DNA from: Rhizomicrobium sp.
GTDB lineage: Bacteria > Pseudomonadota > Alphaproteobacteria > Micropepsales > Micropepsaceae
Reading direction: 5' to 3'
Assembly (NCBI GenBank): GCA_037200385.1
Contig: JBBCGL010000001.1
Coordinates: 1,364,001 to 1,428,000, forward strand
DNA length: 64,000 nucleotides
Program-made: the position numbers and the translations under genes
Notes under the pieces: model-generated
Databases searched by the model: none
Seen by the model: the letters and a program-made list of their open reading frames with translations, nothing else
What the model was told of the DNA's origin: nothing
Shown: positions 36,950 through 46,534 of the stretch, piece after piece
How positions within the stretch are numbered: the stretch's first letter is position 1
Layout: the number at the start of each line of letters is the position of its first letter

Positions 36950-38425
36950 TCAGTGCTCGCGGGCGAGAAGCTTGCGCACCTCGCCGACGAGATCCGCCCG
37001 GTCCACCACGATCTCGGCCTGGTGATTGCCGATCCACTCGGCGCGCGTCTCGGCGGATTTCGCGAGCGCGGCACCCAGCGCCAGGTCCTTGATCTTCACC
37101 TTGCCTTGCGCCGTCTCGTCCGGACCGGCGACGACCGCCAGGGCCGCGCCGCGCTTGTCGGCGTATTTGAACTGGTCGCCGAGCTTGCCGGTGCCGACAT
37201 AAGCCTCGGCGCGAATCTCGGCATCGCGCAGCTCGCGGACCATCGCGAAGGCGGGGGCGGCATCGTGCTTGTCGAACACGGTGACGACAACCAGCGGCGG
37301 GACCTTCGCCACCGCGGCCTTGCGCATCTGCAGCGCAGTGAGCAGGCGGCTCACGCCGATGGAGAAGCCGACGGCGGGCGTCTTCTGGCCGGTGAAGCGC
37401 GCGACGAGATCGTCGTAGCGCCCGCCGCCGCCGACCGAGCCGAACACGACGGTCTGGCCCTTCTCGTTCTGGACCGGGAAGGCGAGCTGGGCTTCGAAGA
37501 CGGCGCCGGTGTAGTAGTCGAGGCCGCGGATGATGGAGGTATCGATCTTCGCCCGATCATGCCCATAACCGCTCTTGAACACGAGTTCGCTGATCGCCTG
37601 AATCTCGGCGATCCCCTCGCCGCCGATCTTGCTGAACGGCACCACGGCCGTATTGAGCAAATCCAGCAATTCGGCATCGCTCGTCGGCTGAATGAACGAA
37701 AGGATGCGCTCGATCGCTTCAGGCGACAGTCCGGCGCCTTCGGTGAAATCACCCGACTCGTCTTTCCGACCGGCACCCAGCAGCAGGGCTACGCCCTTGG
37801 CACCGACGCGATCGAACTTGTCCATCGCCCGCAAAACCGTTCCGCGGGTCTTGAGATCGTCAAGTGCGACACCGGACGATTCCAGCACGCCATCCAGCAA
37901 TTTGCGGCTGTTGAACTTGATGATGTACTCGCCGCGCTTGAGGCCGAGCGCCTCCAGCGTGTCGGCGAACATCATCACCATCTCGGCGTCGGCGGCGGGC
38001 GAGGCGGTGCCGACGGTGTCGGCGTCGCACTGGATGAACTCGCGGTAGCGGCCGGGACCGGGCTTGTCGTTGCGGAAGACCGTGCCGATCTGATAGCGGC
38101 GGAAGGGGCGCGGCAGGAATTGCTGGTTCTCGGCGACATAGCGCGCCAGCGGCGCGGTCAGGTCGTAGCGCAGCGAGACCCATTGCTCGTCCTCGTCGCG
38201 GAACGAGAAGACGCCGGCATTGGGCCGGTCGACGTCCGGCAGGAACTTGCCCAGTGCGTCGGTGTATTCGACGAAGGGCGTCTCCAGCGCATCGAAGCCG
38301 TAGGATTCGTAGGTGCGGCGGATGGTGTCGAGCATCGCGCGCTCGGCCGCAAGCTCGCCGGCGGCCCGGTCGCGGAATCCGCGCACGGTCCGGGCCTTGG
38401 GCCGGGGTTGCTTGTCACTCGCCAT
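36950..38425 (-). CDS. hisS: histidyl-tRNA synthetase
   Basis: A 490-residue class II aminoacyl-tRNA synthetase that charges tRNA-His. It has motif 2 (FRNDKPGPGRYREF), the histidine-A loop RGLDYYTGAVFE, motif 3 (GGGGRYDDL...VGFSIGVSRL) and a C-terminal anticodon-binding domain. The ATG at 38425 gives the usual N-terminus with VRGFRD; an earlier start at 38479 is unlikely. It leads the hisS-hisZ-hisG operon. Confidence 0.96.
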   Translation of the reverse strand: MASDKQPRPKARTVRGFRDRAAGELAAERAMLDTIRRTYESYGFDALETPFVEYTDALGKFLPDVDRPNAGVFSFRDEDEQWVSLRYDLTAPLARYVAENQQFLPRPFRRYQIGTVFRNDKPGPGRYREFIQCDADTVGTASPAADAEMVMMFADTLEALGLKRGEYIIKFNSRKLLDGVLESSGVALDDLKTRGTVLRAMDKFDRVGAKGVALLLGAGRKDESGDFTEGAGLSPEAIERILSFIQPTSDAELLDLLNTAVVPFSKIGGEGIAEIQAISELVFKSGYGHDRAKIDTSIIRGLDYYTGAVFEAQLAFPVQNEKGQTVVFGSVGGGGRYDDLVARFTGQKTPAVGFSIGVSRLLTALQMRKAAVAKVPPLVVVTVFDKHDAAPAFAMVRELRDAEIRAEAYVGTGKLGDQFKYADKRGAALAVVAGPDETAQGKVKIKDLALGAALAKSAETRAEWIGNHQAEIVVDRADLVGEVRKLLAREH

Positions 38426-38490
38426 GGCACGCCTGAGAGGTCGGAGCGGCCTTGTAAAGGCTCGCCCGGCCCGGAGCAAGGAAGCGCCCT

Positions 38491-39060
38491 TCAGTGCGTG
38501 GCGGCCGACAGCGTCTTGGCGGTGTCATAGTCGAAGCGCGCCAGCACGCGCTTGCCGAGATGATCATATGCCGCGGCGCGCGCGCTGTAGCCGGCAGCCG
38601 ATTTGGGCGCCAACGCGATGGCGGCAGAGAAATCGGCGACCGCGCCGTCGAGGTCGCCTCTGTTGGCGCGCGCATAGCCGCGGCTGATATAGGCCTCCGC
38701 GGTGTCCGGCGGCGCCATGCTGAAACGGACGATCGCCTCGTGGCCGGGCGACGCCACCGGCTTGCCGTCCTGCAGCGCCGGCGTGTTGCGCCAGGCATTG
38801 TCGACGCAGGCGACCGCGGCCTGATCGAGCCGCTCTGCGCCGCTGGGTCTCACGACCGAGATATTGCCGATCTTACCGTCGGCCGCGACGTCGTAGCGGA
38901 TCAACACGTCGCCCGTCTCCCAGATCCGGCGCGAAGCATCCGGGTAGAAGGCGGCACAGCTATGCGTTTGGCCGACGGCCCGGCTGGGCGTGACATCGGA
39001 TGCCTGCGCCGCGGCCAGGACGGCGGCGGCTGCGGCGAAGAAAGCGGCGATGCGGGTCAT
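38491..39060 (-). CDS. periplasmic TonB-C-like/TPR protein
   Basis: A 189-residue protein with a signal peptide (about residues 1-20). A TonB C-terminal-like domain (VLIRYDVAADGKIGNISVVRPSG...) with two cysteines follows, and then one or two TPR units at about 120-180. The combination suggests a periplasmic binding protein of unknown partner. It lies 66 bases upstream of hisS and 10 bases downstream of the PQQ dehydrogenase gene, all on the minus strand. Confidence 0.75.
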   Translation of the reverse strand: MTRIAAFFAAAAAVLAAAQASDVTPSRAVGQTHSCAAFYPDASRRIWETGDVLIRYDVAADGKIGNISVVRPSGAERLDQAAVACVDNAWRNTPALQDGKPVASPGHEAIVRFSMAPPDTAEAYISRGYARANRGDLDGAVADFSAAIALAPKSAAGYSARAAAYDHLGKRVLARFDYDTAKTLSAATH

Positions 39061-39069
39061 GGCGGCTCC

Positions 39070-41325
39070 TCAATGTGCGGGCGCAGCCGCGGGTGCGGCC
39101 GCTGTCGGGTGCTTCTGAGCATATAGCGCCTGCGCCTGGCTCAAAGCATAGGCGCGGATCGCCGTCACGTCGGCGGGCGACAGGATATCCTTGAACGAGC
39201 CCATGCCCGCGTCGGCCAGCGCGCCGTCGATCACGATGTTGTCGTACTGGTTCCAGACTTCCGCGTTCACCATGCGCAGGTCCGGCACCTCGCCCGACGA
39301 CATCATCAGGACGCCGTGGCACACCGCGCAGTTCTGGTGGAATAGCGCGAAGCCCTTGGCGGCGAGCTTGGGATCGACCTTCTCGGCCGGCGGCTGCGGC
39401 ACCTCGCCGTTGATGTCGGCGGGGATCGCCTGCACCGTCTTGGTGCCGCCGATCTTGAAGGCGAAGATGCGGCCCTGGTTGTTGTGCCATTTCTGCAGCG
39501 CCGTATTGGGATCGGAGGTCGCGCCGAGCCCGCCGGAGCCGCCGAACGCCGCCGCGATGGCGACATATTGCTCGCCGTCGACGGTGTAGGTGATCGCGGG
39601 CGCCGTCATCCCGGTCTTCAGGTCGATGGACCACAGCTTGCCGCCCGTCCTGGCGTCATAGGCGCCGAAGATCCCGTCGGAGCCGCCGCCGAAGACAAGG
39701 CCGCCGGCGGTGGTGAGCAGGCCGCTGTTCCAGCCGCCCGTCATCTCGACCTGCCAGACCATCTTCTGGGCCACCGGATCCCAGGCGCGGATATAGCCCT
39801 TGGCGGGCGCCGGGATCTGGCCCTTGGCGATGCCGGCGACGATCATCTGGCCGAGCTGCGCGAAGTCGCTGACGTTCCAGGCGCCGGGCTTGTAGCCGAG
39901 CTGGTGCTGCTGGGCATAGATGAAGTTGCCGTCGATCACCGGGATGTAGACGAGGCCGGTGTCGGGGTTGAAGGCCATGGGCTGCCAATTGTGCGCCCCC
40001 ACCGGCCCGGGAATCTGGACGGAGGGATTGCGGGCATAGCGCACGCCGGGCGCCTCGATCGGGCGGCCCGTCTTCATGTCGACCCCCTTGGCCCAGGTGA
40101 TCGCGGTGTAGGGCTTGGCCGAGATCAGCTTTCCGGTGGTCCGGTCGATCACATAGAAGAAGCCGTTCTTCGGCGCCTGCAGCAGCACCTTGCGCACCAC
40201 GCCGTCGATGGCGATGTCGGCGAGGATGATGTGCTGGGTCGCGGTGTAGTCCCAGTCGTCGCCGGGCGTGGTCTGGTAGTACCAGACGAGCTCGCCGGTC
40301 TCCGGCTTCAGCGCCACGATGGACGACAGGTAGAGATTGTCGCCGCCGCCGGGCGAACGCAGGTTGCGGTTCCACGACGCGCCATTGCCGGTGCCCAGGT
40401 AGAGCAGGTCGAGGTCGGGATCGTAGGCCATCGAGTCCCACGGCGTGCCGCCGCCGCCCTGCTCCCACCATTTGTGCTGCGTGCCGCCGTCGCTCCAGGT
40501 CTTCAGCGCGTCGGCCATCGCCTTGTTCTCGGGCGGCAGCTTGGGATCGCCGGGCACAACGTAGAAGCGCCACATCTGCTTGCCGGTGTCGGCGTCATAG
40601 GCGGTGAGATAGCCGCGCACGCCGTATTCGGCGCCGCCATTGCCGATCAGCACCATGCCCTTCACGATGCGCGGCGCGCCGGTGATCGTGTAGGGACGGT
40701 TGCGGTCGATGGTGTTGATGTCCCAGACCGGCTTGCCGGTCCTGGCGTCGAGCTTGATCAGGCGGCCGTCGAGCGTGCCGACATAGACCGCGCCCTTCCA
40801 CACCGCGACGCCGCGATTGACCACGTCGCAGCAGGCATAGCGGCCCCACTGGCCGGGCACTTCGGGATCGTAGAACCAGATCTGGCGGCCGGTCCTGGCG
40901 TCGAGCGCCCAGACCTTGGACCAGGAGCCGGTGACGAACATGATGCCGTCGGAGACGATGGGCGTGCTCTCGAGGCCGCGCACCGTGTTGGTGCGGAATT
41001 CCCAGGCGACGCCGAGCTGCTTCACCGTGCCGGTGTTGATGTCCTTCAGCGGGGAATAGCGCTGCTCCGAATAGGTCCGGCCATGCGCCAGCCAGTCGCC
41101 GGGCGTCGCGTCGGCGTGGATGATGCGGTCGCCGTCGATGTTGGCGGCATCGCCGAGGCGCGAGGCGGGGTCGCCATTGTTGTCGGACGCGGCGGGGACG
41201 GGTGCCGGCGCCGCGGCGGCAGGATGCGCGGGCGTCGCGGCGGGCTTGGGCGTCTCGCTGGGGCCGCAGCCGGCGAGCGCGAACAGCAGAAACGCCGCCA
41301 AACCGACTTGACGATACGACAACAT
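39070..41325 (-). CDS. PQQ-dependent quinohaemoprotein alcohol dehydrogenase, lipoprotein
   Basis: A 751-residue type II quinohaemoprotein. A lipobox, LFALAGC, ends in Cys20, so it should be lipid-anchored outside the cytoplasm. The eight-bladed propeller has repeated W-docking motifs, the vicinal disulfide pair YACCDVVNRG and the PQQ-pocket segment GGGGTPWDSMAYDPDLDLLY. The C-terminal cytochrome c domain has CAVCHG and a methionine-rich MGSFKDILSP ligand region. It oxidises alcohols and passes electrons to cytochrome c. GGGGGG before the ATG at 41325 supports the start. No PQQ synthesis genes are in the window. Confidence 0.93.
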   Translation of the reverse strand: MLSYRQVGLAAFLLFALAGCGPSETPKPAATPAHPAAAAPAPVPAASDNNGDPASRLGDAANIDGDRIIHADATPGDWLAHGRTYSEQRYSPLKDINTGTVKQLGVAWEFRTNTVRGLESTPIVSDGIMFVTGSWSKVWALDARTGRQIWFYDPEVPGQWGRYACCDVVNRGVAVWKGAVYVGTLDGRLIKLDARTGKPVWDINTIDRNRPYTITGAPRIVKGMVLIGNGGAEYGVRGYLTAYDADTGKQMWRFYVVPGDPKLPPENKAMADALKTWSDGGTQHKWWEQGGGGTPWDSMAYDPDLDLLYLGTGNGASWNRNLRSPGGGDNLYLSSIVALKPETGELVWYYQTTPGDDWDYTATQHIILADIAIDGVVRKVLLQAPKNGFFYVIDRTTGKLISAKPYTAITWAKGVDMKTGRPIEAPGVRYARNPSVQIPGPVGAHNWQPMAFNPDTGLVYIPVIDGNFIYAQQHQLGYKPGAWNVSDFAQLGQMIVAGIAKGQIPAPAKGYIRAWDPVAQKMVWQVEMTGGWNSGLLTTAGGLVFGGGSDGIFGAYDARTGGKLWSIDLKTGMTAPAITYTVDGEQYVAIAAAFGGSGGLGATSDPNTALQKWHNNQGRIFAFKIGGTKTVQAIPADINGEVPQPPAEKVDPKLAAKGFALFHQNCAVCHGVLMMSSGEVPDLRMVNAEVWNQYDNIVIDGALADAGMGSFKDILSPADVTAIRAYALSQAQALYAQKHPTAAAPAAAPAH

Positions 41326-42156
41326 GAAGACCCCCCGGGTGTACAGCCCACGCTCACGAGCCGGCGCGAGTCCGCAGAGGCTACACGGCCCGCCCCGCGG
41401 GAGGGAGGGGGTATTTCGGGCGCGCGCGATCCCAAAGAAATAGAGCGGGAGCACCTTGGCGCCCTGCCGGCGCGCGGCGAACCCGCTCTGGTCTTGTCGC
41501 TACGCGGCAGGCCAGCGGCGCGCCGCATCCGGCGGGCCGACAAGCACCTTCGCTTCAACCGCCTCGGTCCCTTGCGCGTTGCCGGTGCTGCCAGACCTTC
41601 GAGCCGAAGCGGGAACCACCTTTGCGTTGCGCGCGGGCGAGCACGAGCGCGCGCCCCCGACCTGTATGGGCTCATGCTGCACGCGGTTAGTTCATCTCGT
41701 CCTCGAAGCTTCCGACACGAGGATCATAAGGCCGCTCCGGAGGGGTGGGGATAAGGTTTCTGCGAGGGCAATGATCTCAACGGGCAAGCCGATTTTCGTT
41801 CCGACTTATCCCCGGGGGGCGCCGTGTCTACGTGCAAGCGTGGCGCTTCACGCCAATGTCTCTCATCCGGAAAAAACCAACGCTTGGTGCGGTTTCTGAT
41901 CGAGCTGCAACACCGCAGCGGCGCGTCGTCCTTCGAGGCTCCGCTTCGCGGAGCACCTCGGGATGACGCTACTTCTACAGTAGGCCCGTCACCCTGAGGT
42001 GCGAGCGCAGCGAGCCTCGAAGGGCGGCGGGCCGCTTGCACGGCTGCTCAACGTTACCGGAAACTGTCTAGCTTCGCCGTACTGCGCTAACCGTAAGTTT
42101 TATGCGTCGGCTGTACACAGCCGCTACAGACCCCGCGGAGCGTAAGAGGACTTTCG
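41326..42156. other. gene-poor intergenic stretch
   Basis: This 831-base stretch between the PQQ dehydrogenase and hemN holds no gene I can support. The only long frame (plus, 41456-41899) has Cys/Arg-rich shadow-like composition. A 9-base inverted repeat, GGGGATAAG at 41747-41755 and CTTATCCCC at 41805-41813, and a pair of inverted intergenic repeats at 41924-42029 are the visible structures. A small RNA cannot be excluded. Confidence 0.55.
41924..42029. repeat. intergenic palindromic repeat pair
   Basis: The segment 41924-41968 and the segment 41987-42029 are near-perfect reverse complements of each other; both carry CCTTCGAGGCTC. Together they could form a long hairpin with an 18-base loop. 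The sequence type (CCCTGAGGTGCGAGC...) is a common dispersed intergenic element in alphaproteobacteria, recalled from experience. Confidence 0.7.
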
Positions 42157-43485
42157 TCAGATCGCCGAGGAGTGGCCGCCCGCGCCGCCGAGATAGGCGT
42201 CGAAGGCGGCGCAGGCCAGGCGCACCGCGGAGCGTTCGGTCACCTTGATCGTGCTGCCGTCGATCGTCACGGCGCCTTCGGCGGCCAGCGTGTCGAGCGC
42301 CGGCGGACGCGCCGGCGGCGCCAGATGATGCGCCGCCGAGACCGCAGCGAGATCGACCGACAGGTTGCACATGAGCGCGCCGATGATGTCGCGGCGCAGG
42401 CGATCGTCGGCACTGAGCGCCACGCCGCGTGCGATGGGCAGCGCGCCGCCGCGGATCGCGGCGCGCCAGGCCGGCACGTCGCTGAGATTCTGCACATAGC
42501 CTTGCGGCAGCGAGCCGATGGCCGAGGCGCCGAAGCCGAGCAAGACCTGGGCGTCGTCGGTGGTGTAGCCCTGGAAATTGCGCGACAGCTTGCCCGCGGC
42601 CAAGGCCCTGGCCATCGGGTCCGACGGCCTGGCGAAGTGATCGAGGCCGATCGCGACATAGCCGGCCGCCAGCAGCCGGGCGCGTGCCGTTTCCGACTGG
42701 CGATAGCGCTCCGCAATGCCGGGCAGCGCCGCTTCGGGGATCAGGGCCATATGCTTCTTGAAAGCCGGGACATGGGCATAGCCGAAGACCGCCAGCCGGT
42801 CGGGCGCGAGTTCGAGCACCGCGTCGATGGTGCGGATCAGGCCCTCGGTCGTCTGGTGCGGCAGGCCATAGATCAGGTCGATGTTCAGCCGGTCGATGCC
42901 GTTGGCGCGCAGCAGCCGGACGCAGTGCGCCGTCGTCGCCGCGTCCTGCAGGCGGTTGATCGCGCGCTGGACCTGCGGCGCATAATCCTGGACGCCGATG
43001 CTGGCGCGGGTGAGGCCGGCCTCGGCCAGGGCTTCGGCCGTCGCCGCGGTGAAGCCGCGCGGGTCGATCTCGATGGCGAATTCCGCGCCGTCCTCGACCG
43101 CGAAGAAGTCGTGCAGCACGGCGGAGAGCCGGCGGATATCGGCCGGTTGCAGCAGGGTGGGCGAGCCGCCGCCCCAATGGATGTGCGAGACGCGCCGCCT
43201 GGCACCCAGCGCCTCGGTCACCAGCTCCATCTCGCGATAGAGCAGATCGAGATACGCGGCCACCGGGCCATAGGCGTTCACCACCCGGGTGTGGCAGCCG
43301 CAGAACCAGCACAGCGTGTCGCAGAACGGGATGTGGACGTAGAGCGACAGCGGCAGGCCGGGGTCGCATTCGCCCAGCCATGTCCGATAGACATCGGCGC
43401 CGATGCCGGCATGGAAATGCGGCGCCGTCGGGTAGCTCGTGTAGCGCGGCACGCGCGCCGCGAAAATGTCTTCGGGCTTTCTCAT
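42157..43485 (-). CDS. hemN: oxygen-independent coproporphyrinogen III oxidase
   Basis: A 442-residue radical SAM enzyme that decarboxylates coproporphyrinogen III without oxygen. It has RYTSYPTAPHF at the N-terminus, the cluster motif HIPFCDTLCWFCGC (CX3CX2CXC), the SAM-binding HWGGGSPT, and the RASIGVQDYAPQVQ and FQGYTTD blocks that mark true HemN. It lies beside the cbb3 oxidase operon. A FixK/FNR-like box at 43521-43534 precedes it, which fits microaerobic control. Confidence 0.95.
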   Translation of the reverse strand: MRKPEDIFAARVPRYTSYPTAPHFHAGIGADVYRTWLGECDPGLPLSLYVHIPFCDTLCWFCGCHTRVVNAYGPVAAYLDLLYREMELVTEALGARRRVSHIHWGGGSPTLLQPADIRRLSAVLHDFFAVEDGAEFAIEIDPRGFTAATAEALAEAGLTRASIGVQDYAPQVQRAINRLQDAATTAHCVRLLRANGIDRLNIDLIYGLPHQTTEGLIRTIDAVLELAPDRLAVFGYAHVPAFKKHMALIPEAALPGIAERYRQSETARARLLAAGYVAIGLDHFARPSDPMARALAAGKLSRNFQGYTTDDAQVLLGFGASAIGSLPQGYVQNLSDVPAWRAAIRGGALPIARGVALSADDRLRRDIIGALMCNLSVDLAAVSAAHHLAPPARPPALDTLAAEGAVTIDGSTIKVTERSAVRLACAAFDAYLGGAGGHSSAI

Positions 43486-43520
43486 GCGCGGCGTTGTCGG
43501 CGAAGCGGCCGAGCGCGATG

Positions 43521-43534
43521 TTGCGCGAGGTCAA
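43521..43534 (-). promoter_or_regulatory. FNR/FixK-like box upstream of hemN
   Basis: TTGCGCGAGGTCAA fits the relaxed FixK pattern TTG(A/C)-N6-(T/G)CAA and the FNR half-sites with three mismatches. It lies 36-49 bases before the hemN start. A second palindrome, TTGCG-TCATA-CGCAA, is at 43566-43580. Confidence 0.4.
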
Positions 43535-43630
43535 ATATGCGCCACGGCACATCCCCTGCGCGACATTGCGTCATACGCAACGTCCACAATGTGGTCGCGG
43601 CGACACGCGCGATGCGCGCCTGGCGGCCGA

Positions 43631-43644
43631 TTGATCGGGATCAA
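43631..43644 (+). promoter_or_regulatory. FNR box upstream of ompW
   Basis: TTGATCGGGATCAA is a perfect FNR/Anr consensus (TTGAT-N4-ATCAA). It is 56 bases before the ompW start, a spacing suited to activation from a centre near -41.5. Confidence 0.8.
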
Positions 43645-43699
43645 CGGACGCGATGTCCCCGCCTCTAAGAACGCCTTCGCTTTATCGAAGGAGTTGTCC

Positions 43700-44344
43700 A
43701 TGAGTCGCACACTTGCCTTTGCAGGCGCCTTGCTCGCCTGCGTCGCCGGCGCCGCGCCGGCCCTTGCCGATGACGCCGCCGACACCGGCGTCGCCGGACA
43801 TTTCCAGGTCCGCCTGCGCGGCCTCGTCGTGGCGCCCGACGCGAGCGCCAAGGTGACGGTCGCCGGCAGCCCGATCGGCGGCAAGACCGACGTCACCGAT
43901 TCCTTCATTCCGGAGGTCGACGGCACCTATTTCCTCACCGACCATATCGGCCTGGAACTGATTGCCGGCACGACCAAGCACGCCGTGCATCACTCGGTGG
44001 CCGGCGACGTCGGCAGCGTCTGGCTGCTGCCGCCGACCCTGACGGTGCAGTATCACTTCGATCCGACCGGTGCGATCCGCCCCTATCTCGGCGCCGGGGT
44101 GAACTACACGTTCTTCTACGACGCGCACAGCGCCGCCTATCCGCCGATCAGCTTCTCGAACAATTTCGGCTGGGCGCTGCAGGCCGGCGTCGACGTGCCG
44201 ATCGGCGACAGCCCGTACTTCTTCAACATCGACGCCAAGAAGCTGTTCCTCTCGACCACCATGAAGGCTGCGGGCGGCACGATCCGGGCCAGCGCCGATC
44301 TCGATCCGTGGATCGTCGGCGCCGGCGTCGGCATCCGCTTCTGA
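43700..44344 (+). CDS. ompW: OmpW family outer membrane protein
   Basis: A 214-residue protein with a signal peptide (about residues 1-23) followed by an eight-stranded beta-barrel pattern ending in GVGIRF, with the terminal Phe typical of outer membrane proteins. It contains YHFDPTGAIRPYLGAGVNYT, a strong OmpW family segment. OmpW forms a narrow hydrophobic channel. AAGGAG precedes the ATG at 43700. The FNR box upstream indicates induction at low oxygen. Confidence 0.92.
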   Translation: MSRTLAFAGALLACVAGAAPALADDAADTGVAGHFQVRLRGLVVAPDASAKVTVAGSPIGGKTDVTDSFIPEVDGTYFLTDHIGLELIAGTTKHAVHHSVAGDVGSVWLLPPTLTVQYHFDPTGAIRPYLGAGVNYTFFYDAHSAAYPPISFSNNFGWALQAGVDVPIGDSPYFFNIDAKKLFLSTTMKAAGGTIRASADLDPWIVGAGVGIRF

Positions 44345-44360
44345 TCGGCGACGGCCGGCG

Positions 44361-44648
44361 ATGCCCTGCTGCACGCTCATCGCGTTCCTGCTCAGCCAAT
44401 GCGGCATCGCGGCCGGCGCGGTGAAGACGCGGCTGTTCGGCCCGGGCGACCCGGCCGTTCCCGCCTCGAGCTTCACCGGGCTGCGCGCGCGATGGCTGGC
44501 GCTGGCGGCGATGCTGGTGCTGGAGGGCGGCCTCGGCGCCGCGGCCGCGCCCTATGTCGCCACCGGACAGGGACGCGCGCAGGCGGCCGCATCCTTCACC
44601 GCGACCTGGCACGTCTGCTCCGTTTTCCTGCGGGGGCGCAGCGATTGA
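44361..44648 (+). CDS. small conserved-looking membrane protein, unknown
   Basis: A 95-residue protein that begins MPCCTLIAFLLSQCGIAAG, giving one N-terminal hydrophobic segment with a CC pair, and a second hydrophobic segment at about 45-63. It lies between ompW and ccoN on the same strand. The FNR box of the cco operon overlaps its stop codon. I do not know a function. The cysteines might bind metal or be chance. Confidence 0.55.
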   Translation: MPCCTLIAFLLSQCGIAAGAVKTRLFGPGDPAVPASSFTGLRARWLALAAMLVLEGGLGAAAAPYVATGQGRAQAAASFTATWHVCSVFLRGRSD

Positions 44649-44658
44649 TTGCGATCAA
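44645..44658 (+). promoter_or_regulatory. FNR box upstream of ccoN
   Basis: TTGATTGCGATCAA is a perfect FNR/Anr consensus. It is about 200 bases before ccoN, so activation from -41.5 would start transcription near 44693 and leave a leader of about 170 bases. That leader includes a possible 56-codon frame at 44713-44883. Confidence 0.8.
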
Positions 44659-44712
44659 TGCGGCGCGCCGCGAAGCCATCGACAAAACAGGCAATCTCCC
44701 GGGAGTGACTCC

Positions 44713-44883
44713 GTGACCGATACGTTCGCAACAACCGGCGCCGCGACGGTGCATGGCTGGCTGGCCTTCTGCGAAGCGGCTCGCGCAGCGCGCGCCGACG
44801 ACGCTCCCGATGCATCGGACCCGGTCCGGTCCGCTCCCCAAACCCAGAAGGACGAAGGCGATGCAGACCACCGCCGTTTCTGA
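44713..44883 (+). CDS. possible leader peptide before ccoN
   Basis: A GTG-started frame of 56 codons in the predicted leader of the cco operon. It overlaps the first 23 bases of ccoN in another frame. The peptide is Ala/Asp-rich with no recognisable motif. Position downstream of the FNR box is the only support; it may be chance. Confidence 0.25.
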   Translation: MTDTFATTGAATVHGWLAFCEAARAARADDAPDASDPVRSAPQTQKDEGDADHRRF

Positions 44884-46534
44884 GCCATCCTGGCGCGCCG
44901 ATCTGCTGATCCTGCCCCTGCTCGTCGCCGCGATGTTCTTCGCCGCGGTCTACGCGGCGGCGCGTTCGCACGATCCGGCGATGGTGATCCAGGCCTGGAC
45001 CTTCGCGGCCTGCATGCTGGTCATCGGCGGCTGGTATCTGCGCAATTATGCGACGGGCGTGCCCGAGGAGGAGCGCGGCGGCTACCAGAACGCCGTGGTG
45101 AAGGCCGGCGTGATCGCCGCGATGTTCTGGGGCCTGGCCGGCATGCTGGTCGGCGTCGTCATCGCGCTGCAGCTCTCCTTCCCCAATCTCTTCTACTTCT
45201 CCGACTTCGGCTGGACGAATTTCGGGCGGCTGCGGCCGCTGCACACCTCGGCGGTGATCTTCGCCTTCGGCGGCAACGTGCTGATCGCGACCTCGTTCTA
45301 CGTCGTGCAGCGCACGACGCGCGCGGCGCTGTTCGGCGGCTCGCTCGCCTGGTTCGTGTTCTGGGGCTACAACACCTTCATCGTGCTGGCGGGCACCGGC
45401 TACCTGCTCGGCGTCACCGAGGGCCGCGAATATGCCGAGCCCGAATGGTATGCCGACACCTGGCTCACCATCGTCTGGGTCAGCTACCTGCTGACCTTCC
45501 TCGGCACGCTGTGGAAGCGCAAAGAGCCGCACATCTACGTCGCGAACTGGTTCTATCTCGCCTTCATCGCGACCGTCGCGCTGCTGCACATCGTCAACAA
45601 TTTGTCGATGCCGGTGTCGCTGCTCTCGACCAAGAGCGTCGCGCTGTTCTCCGGCGTGCAGGATGCGCTGATCCAGTGGTGGTACGGCCACAACGCGGTC
45701 GGATTCTTCCTGACCGCCGGCTTCCTCGGCATCATGTACTACTTCATCCCGAAGCGCGCCGAGCGGCCGATCTATTCCTACCGCCTCTCCATCGTGCATT
45801 TCTGGACCCTGATCTTCATCTACATCTGGGCCGGGCCGCATCACCTGCTCTACACCGCGCTGCCCGAATGGGCGCAGACGCTCGGCATGACCTTCTCGAT
45901 CATCCTGTGGATGCCGAGCTGGGGCGGCATGATCAACGGGCTGATGACGCTGTCGGGCGCCTGGGACAAGCTGCGCACCGATCCGGTGCTGCGCATGCTG
46001 GTCGTCTCGGTCGCGTTCTACGGCATGAGCACCTTCGAGGGGCCCGTGATGTCGGTGAAGACGGTCAACGCGCTGTCGCACTACACCAACTGGACCATCG
46101 GGCACGTCCATTCCGGCGCGCTGGGCTGGGTCGGCTATATCAGCTTCGGCGCGCTCTACTGCCTGGTGCCGTGGCTGTGGAAGAAGAAGAAGCTCCATTC
46201 GGACTCGCTGGTCGAGTGGCACTTCTGGATCTCGACGCTCGGCATCGTGCTCTACATCACCTCGATGTGGGTGGCGGGCATCATGCAGGGCCTGATGTGG
46301 CGCGCCTATAACGACTACGGCTTCCTCGAATATTCCTTCGTCGAGGTCGTGCAGGCGATGCACCCCTATTACATCATCCGCGCCCTGGGCGGCCTGCTCT
46401 ACCTGATCGGCGCCGTGATCATGGCCTACAATCTGTGGATGACGGTCCGCCGCGGCGAGCCGCTGGCCGCGGCGAAGCCGGCGCCGCTGCCCGCGAACGT
46501 CTTCCCCATCGCAGCCGCCGCGGAGATCGCGTGA
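44861..46534 (+). CDS. ccoN: cbb3-type cytochrome c oxidase subunit I
   Basis: A 557-residue membrane subunit holding the haem-copper oxygen-reducing centre. It has about 13-14 transmembrane segments, [15 protein letters not shown] with a haem-ligand His, [31 protein letters not shown] with the His pair, and [14 protein letters not shown] with further haem ligands. A good ribosome-binding site (AGGACGAAGG) is just before the ATG at 44861. It heads the cco operon for high-affinity respiration at low oxygen. Confidence 0.96.
   Translation: MQTTAVSEPSWRADLLILPLLVAAMFFAAVYAAARSHDPAMVIQAWTFAACMLVIGGWYLRNYATGVPEEERGGYQNAVVKAGVIAAMFWGLAGMLVGVVIALQLSFPNLFYFSDFGWTNFGRLRPLHTSAVIFAFGGNVLIATSFYVVQRTTRAALFGGSLAWFVFWGYNTFIVLAGTGYLLGVTEGREYAEPEWYADTWLTIVWVSYLLTFLGTLWKRKEPHIYVANWFYLAFIATVALLHIVNNLSMPVSLLSTKSVALFSGVQDALIQWWYGHNAVGFFLTAGFLGIMYYFIPKRAERPIYSYRLSIVHFWTLIFIYIWAGPHHLLYTALPEWAQTLGMTFSIILWMPSWGGMINGLMTLSGAWDKLRTDPVLRMLVVSVAFYGMSTFEGPVMSVKTVNALSHYTNWTIGHVHSGALGWVGYISFGALYCLVPWLWKKKKLHSDSLVEWHFWISTLGIVLYITSMWVAGIMQGLMWRAYNDYGFLEYSFVEVVQAMHPYYIIRALGGLLYLIGAVIMAYNLWMTVRRGEPLAAAKPAPLPANVFPIAAAAEIA

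Noticed and set aside
41456-41899. 147-codon plus-strand frame in the gap before hemN
   Set aside because: Cys/Arg/Pro-rich composition, no ribosome-binding site, no motif and internal intergenic repeats nearby.
44552-46363. 603-codon minus-strand open frame opposite ccoN
   Set aside because: Composition is Arg/His/Asp-rich shadow sequence; ccoN on the plus strand is certain.
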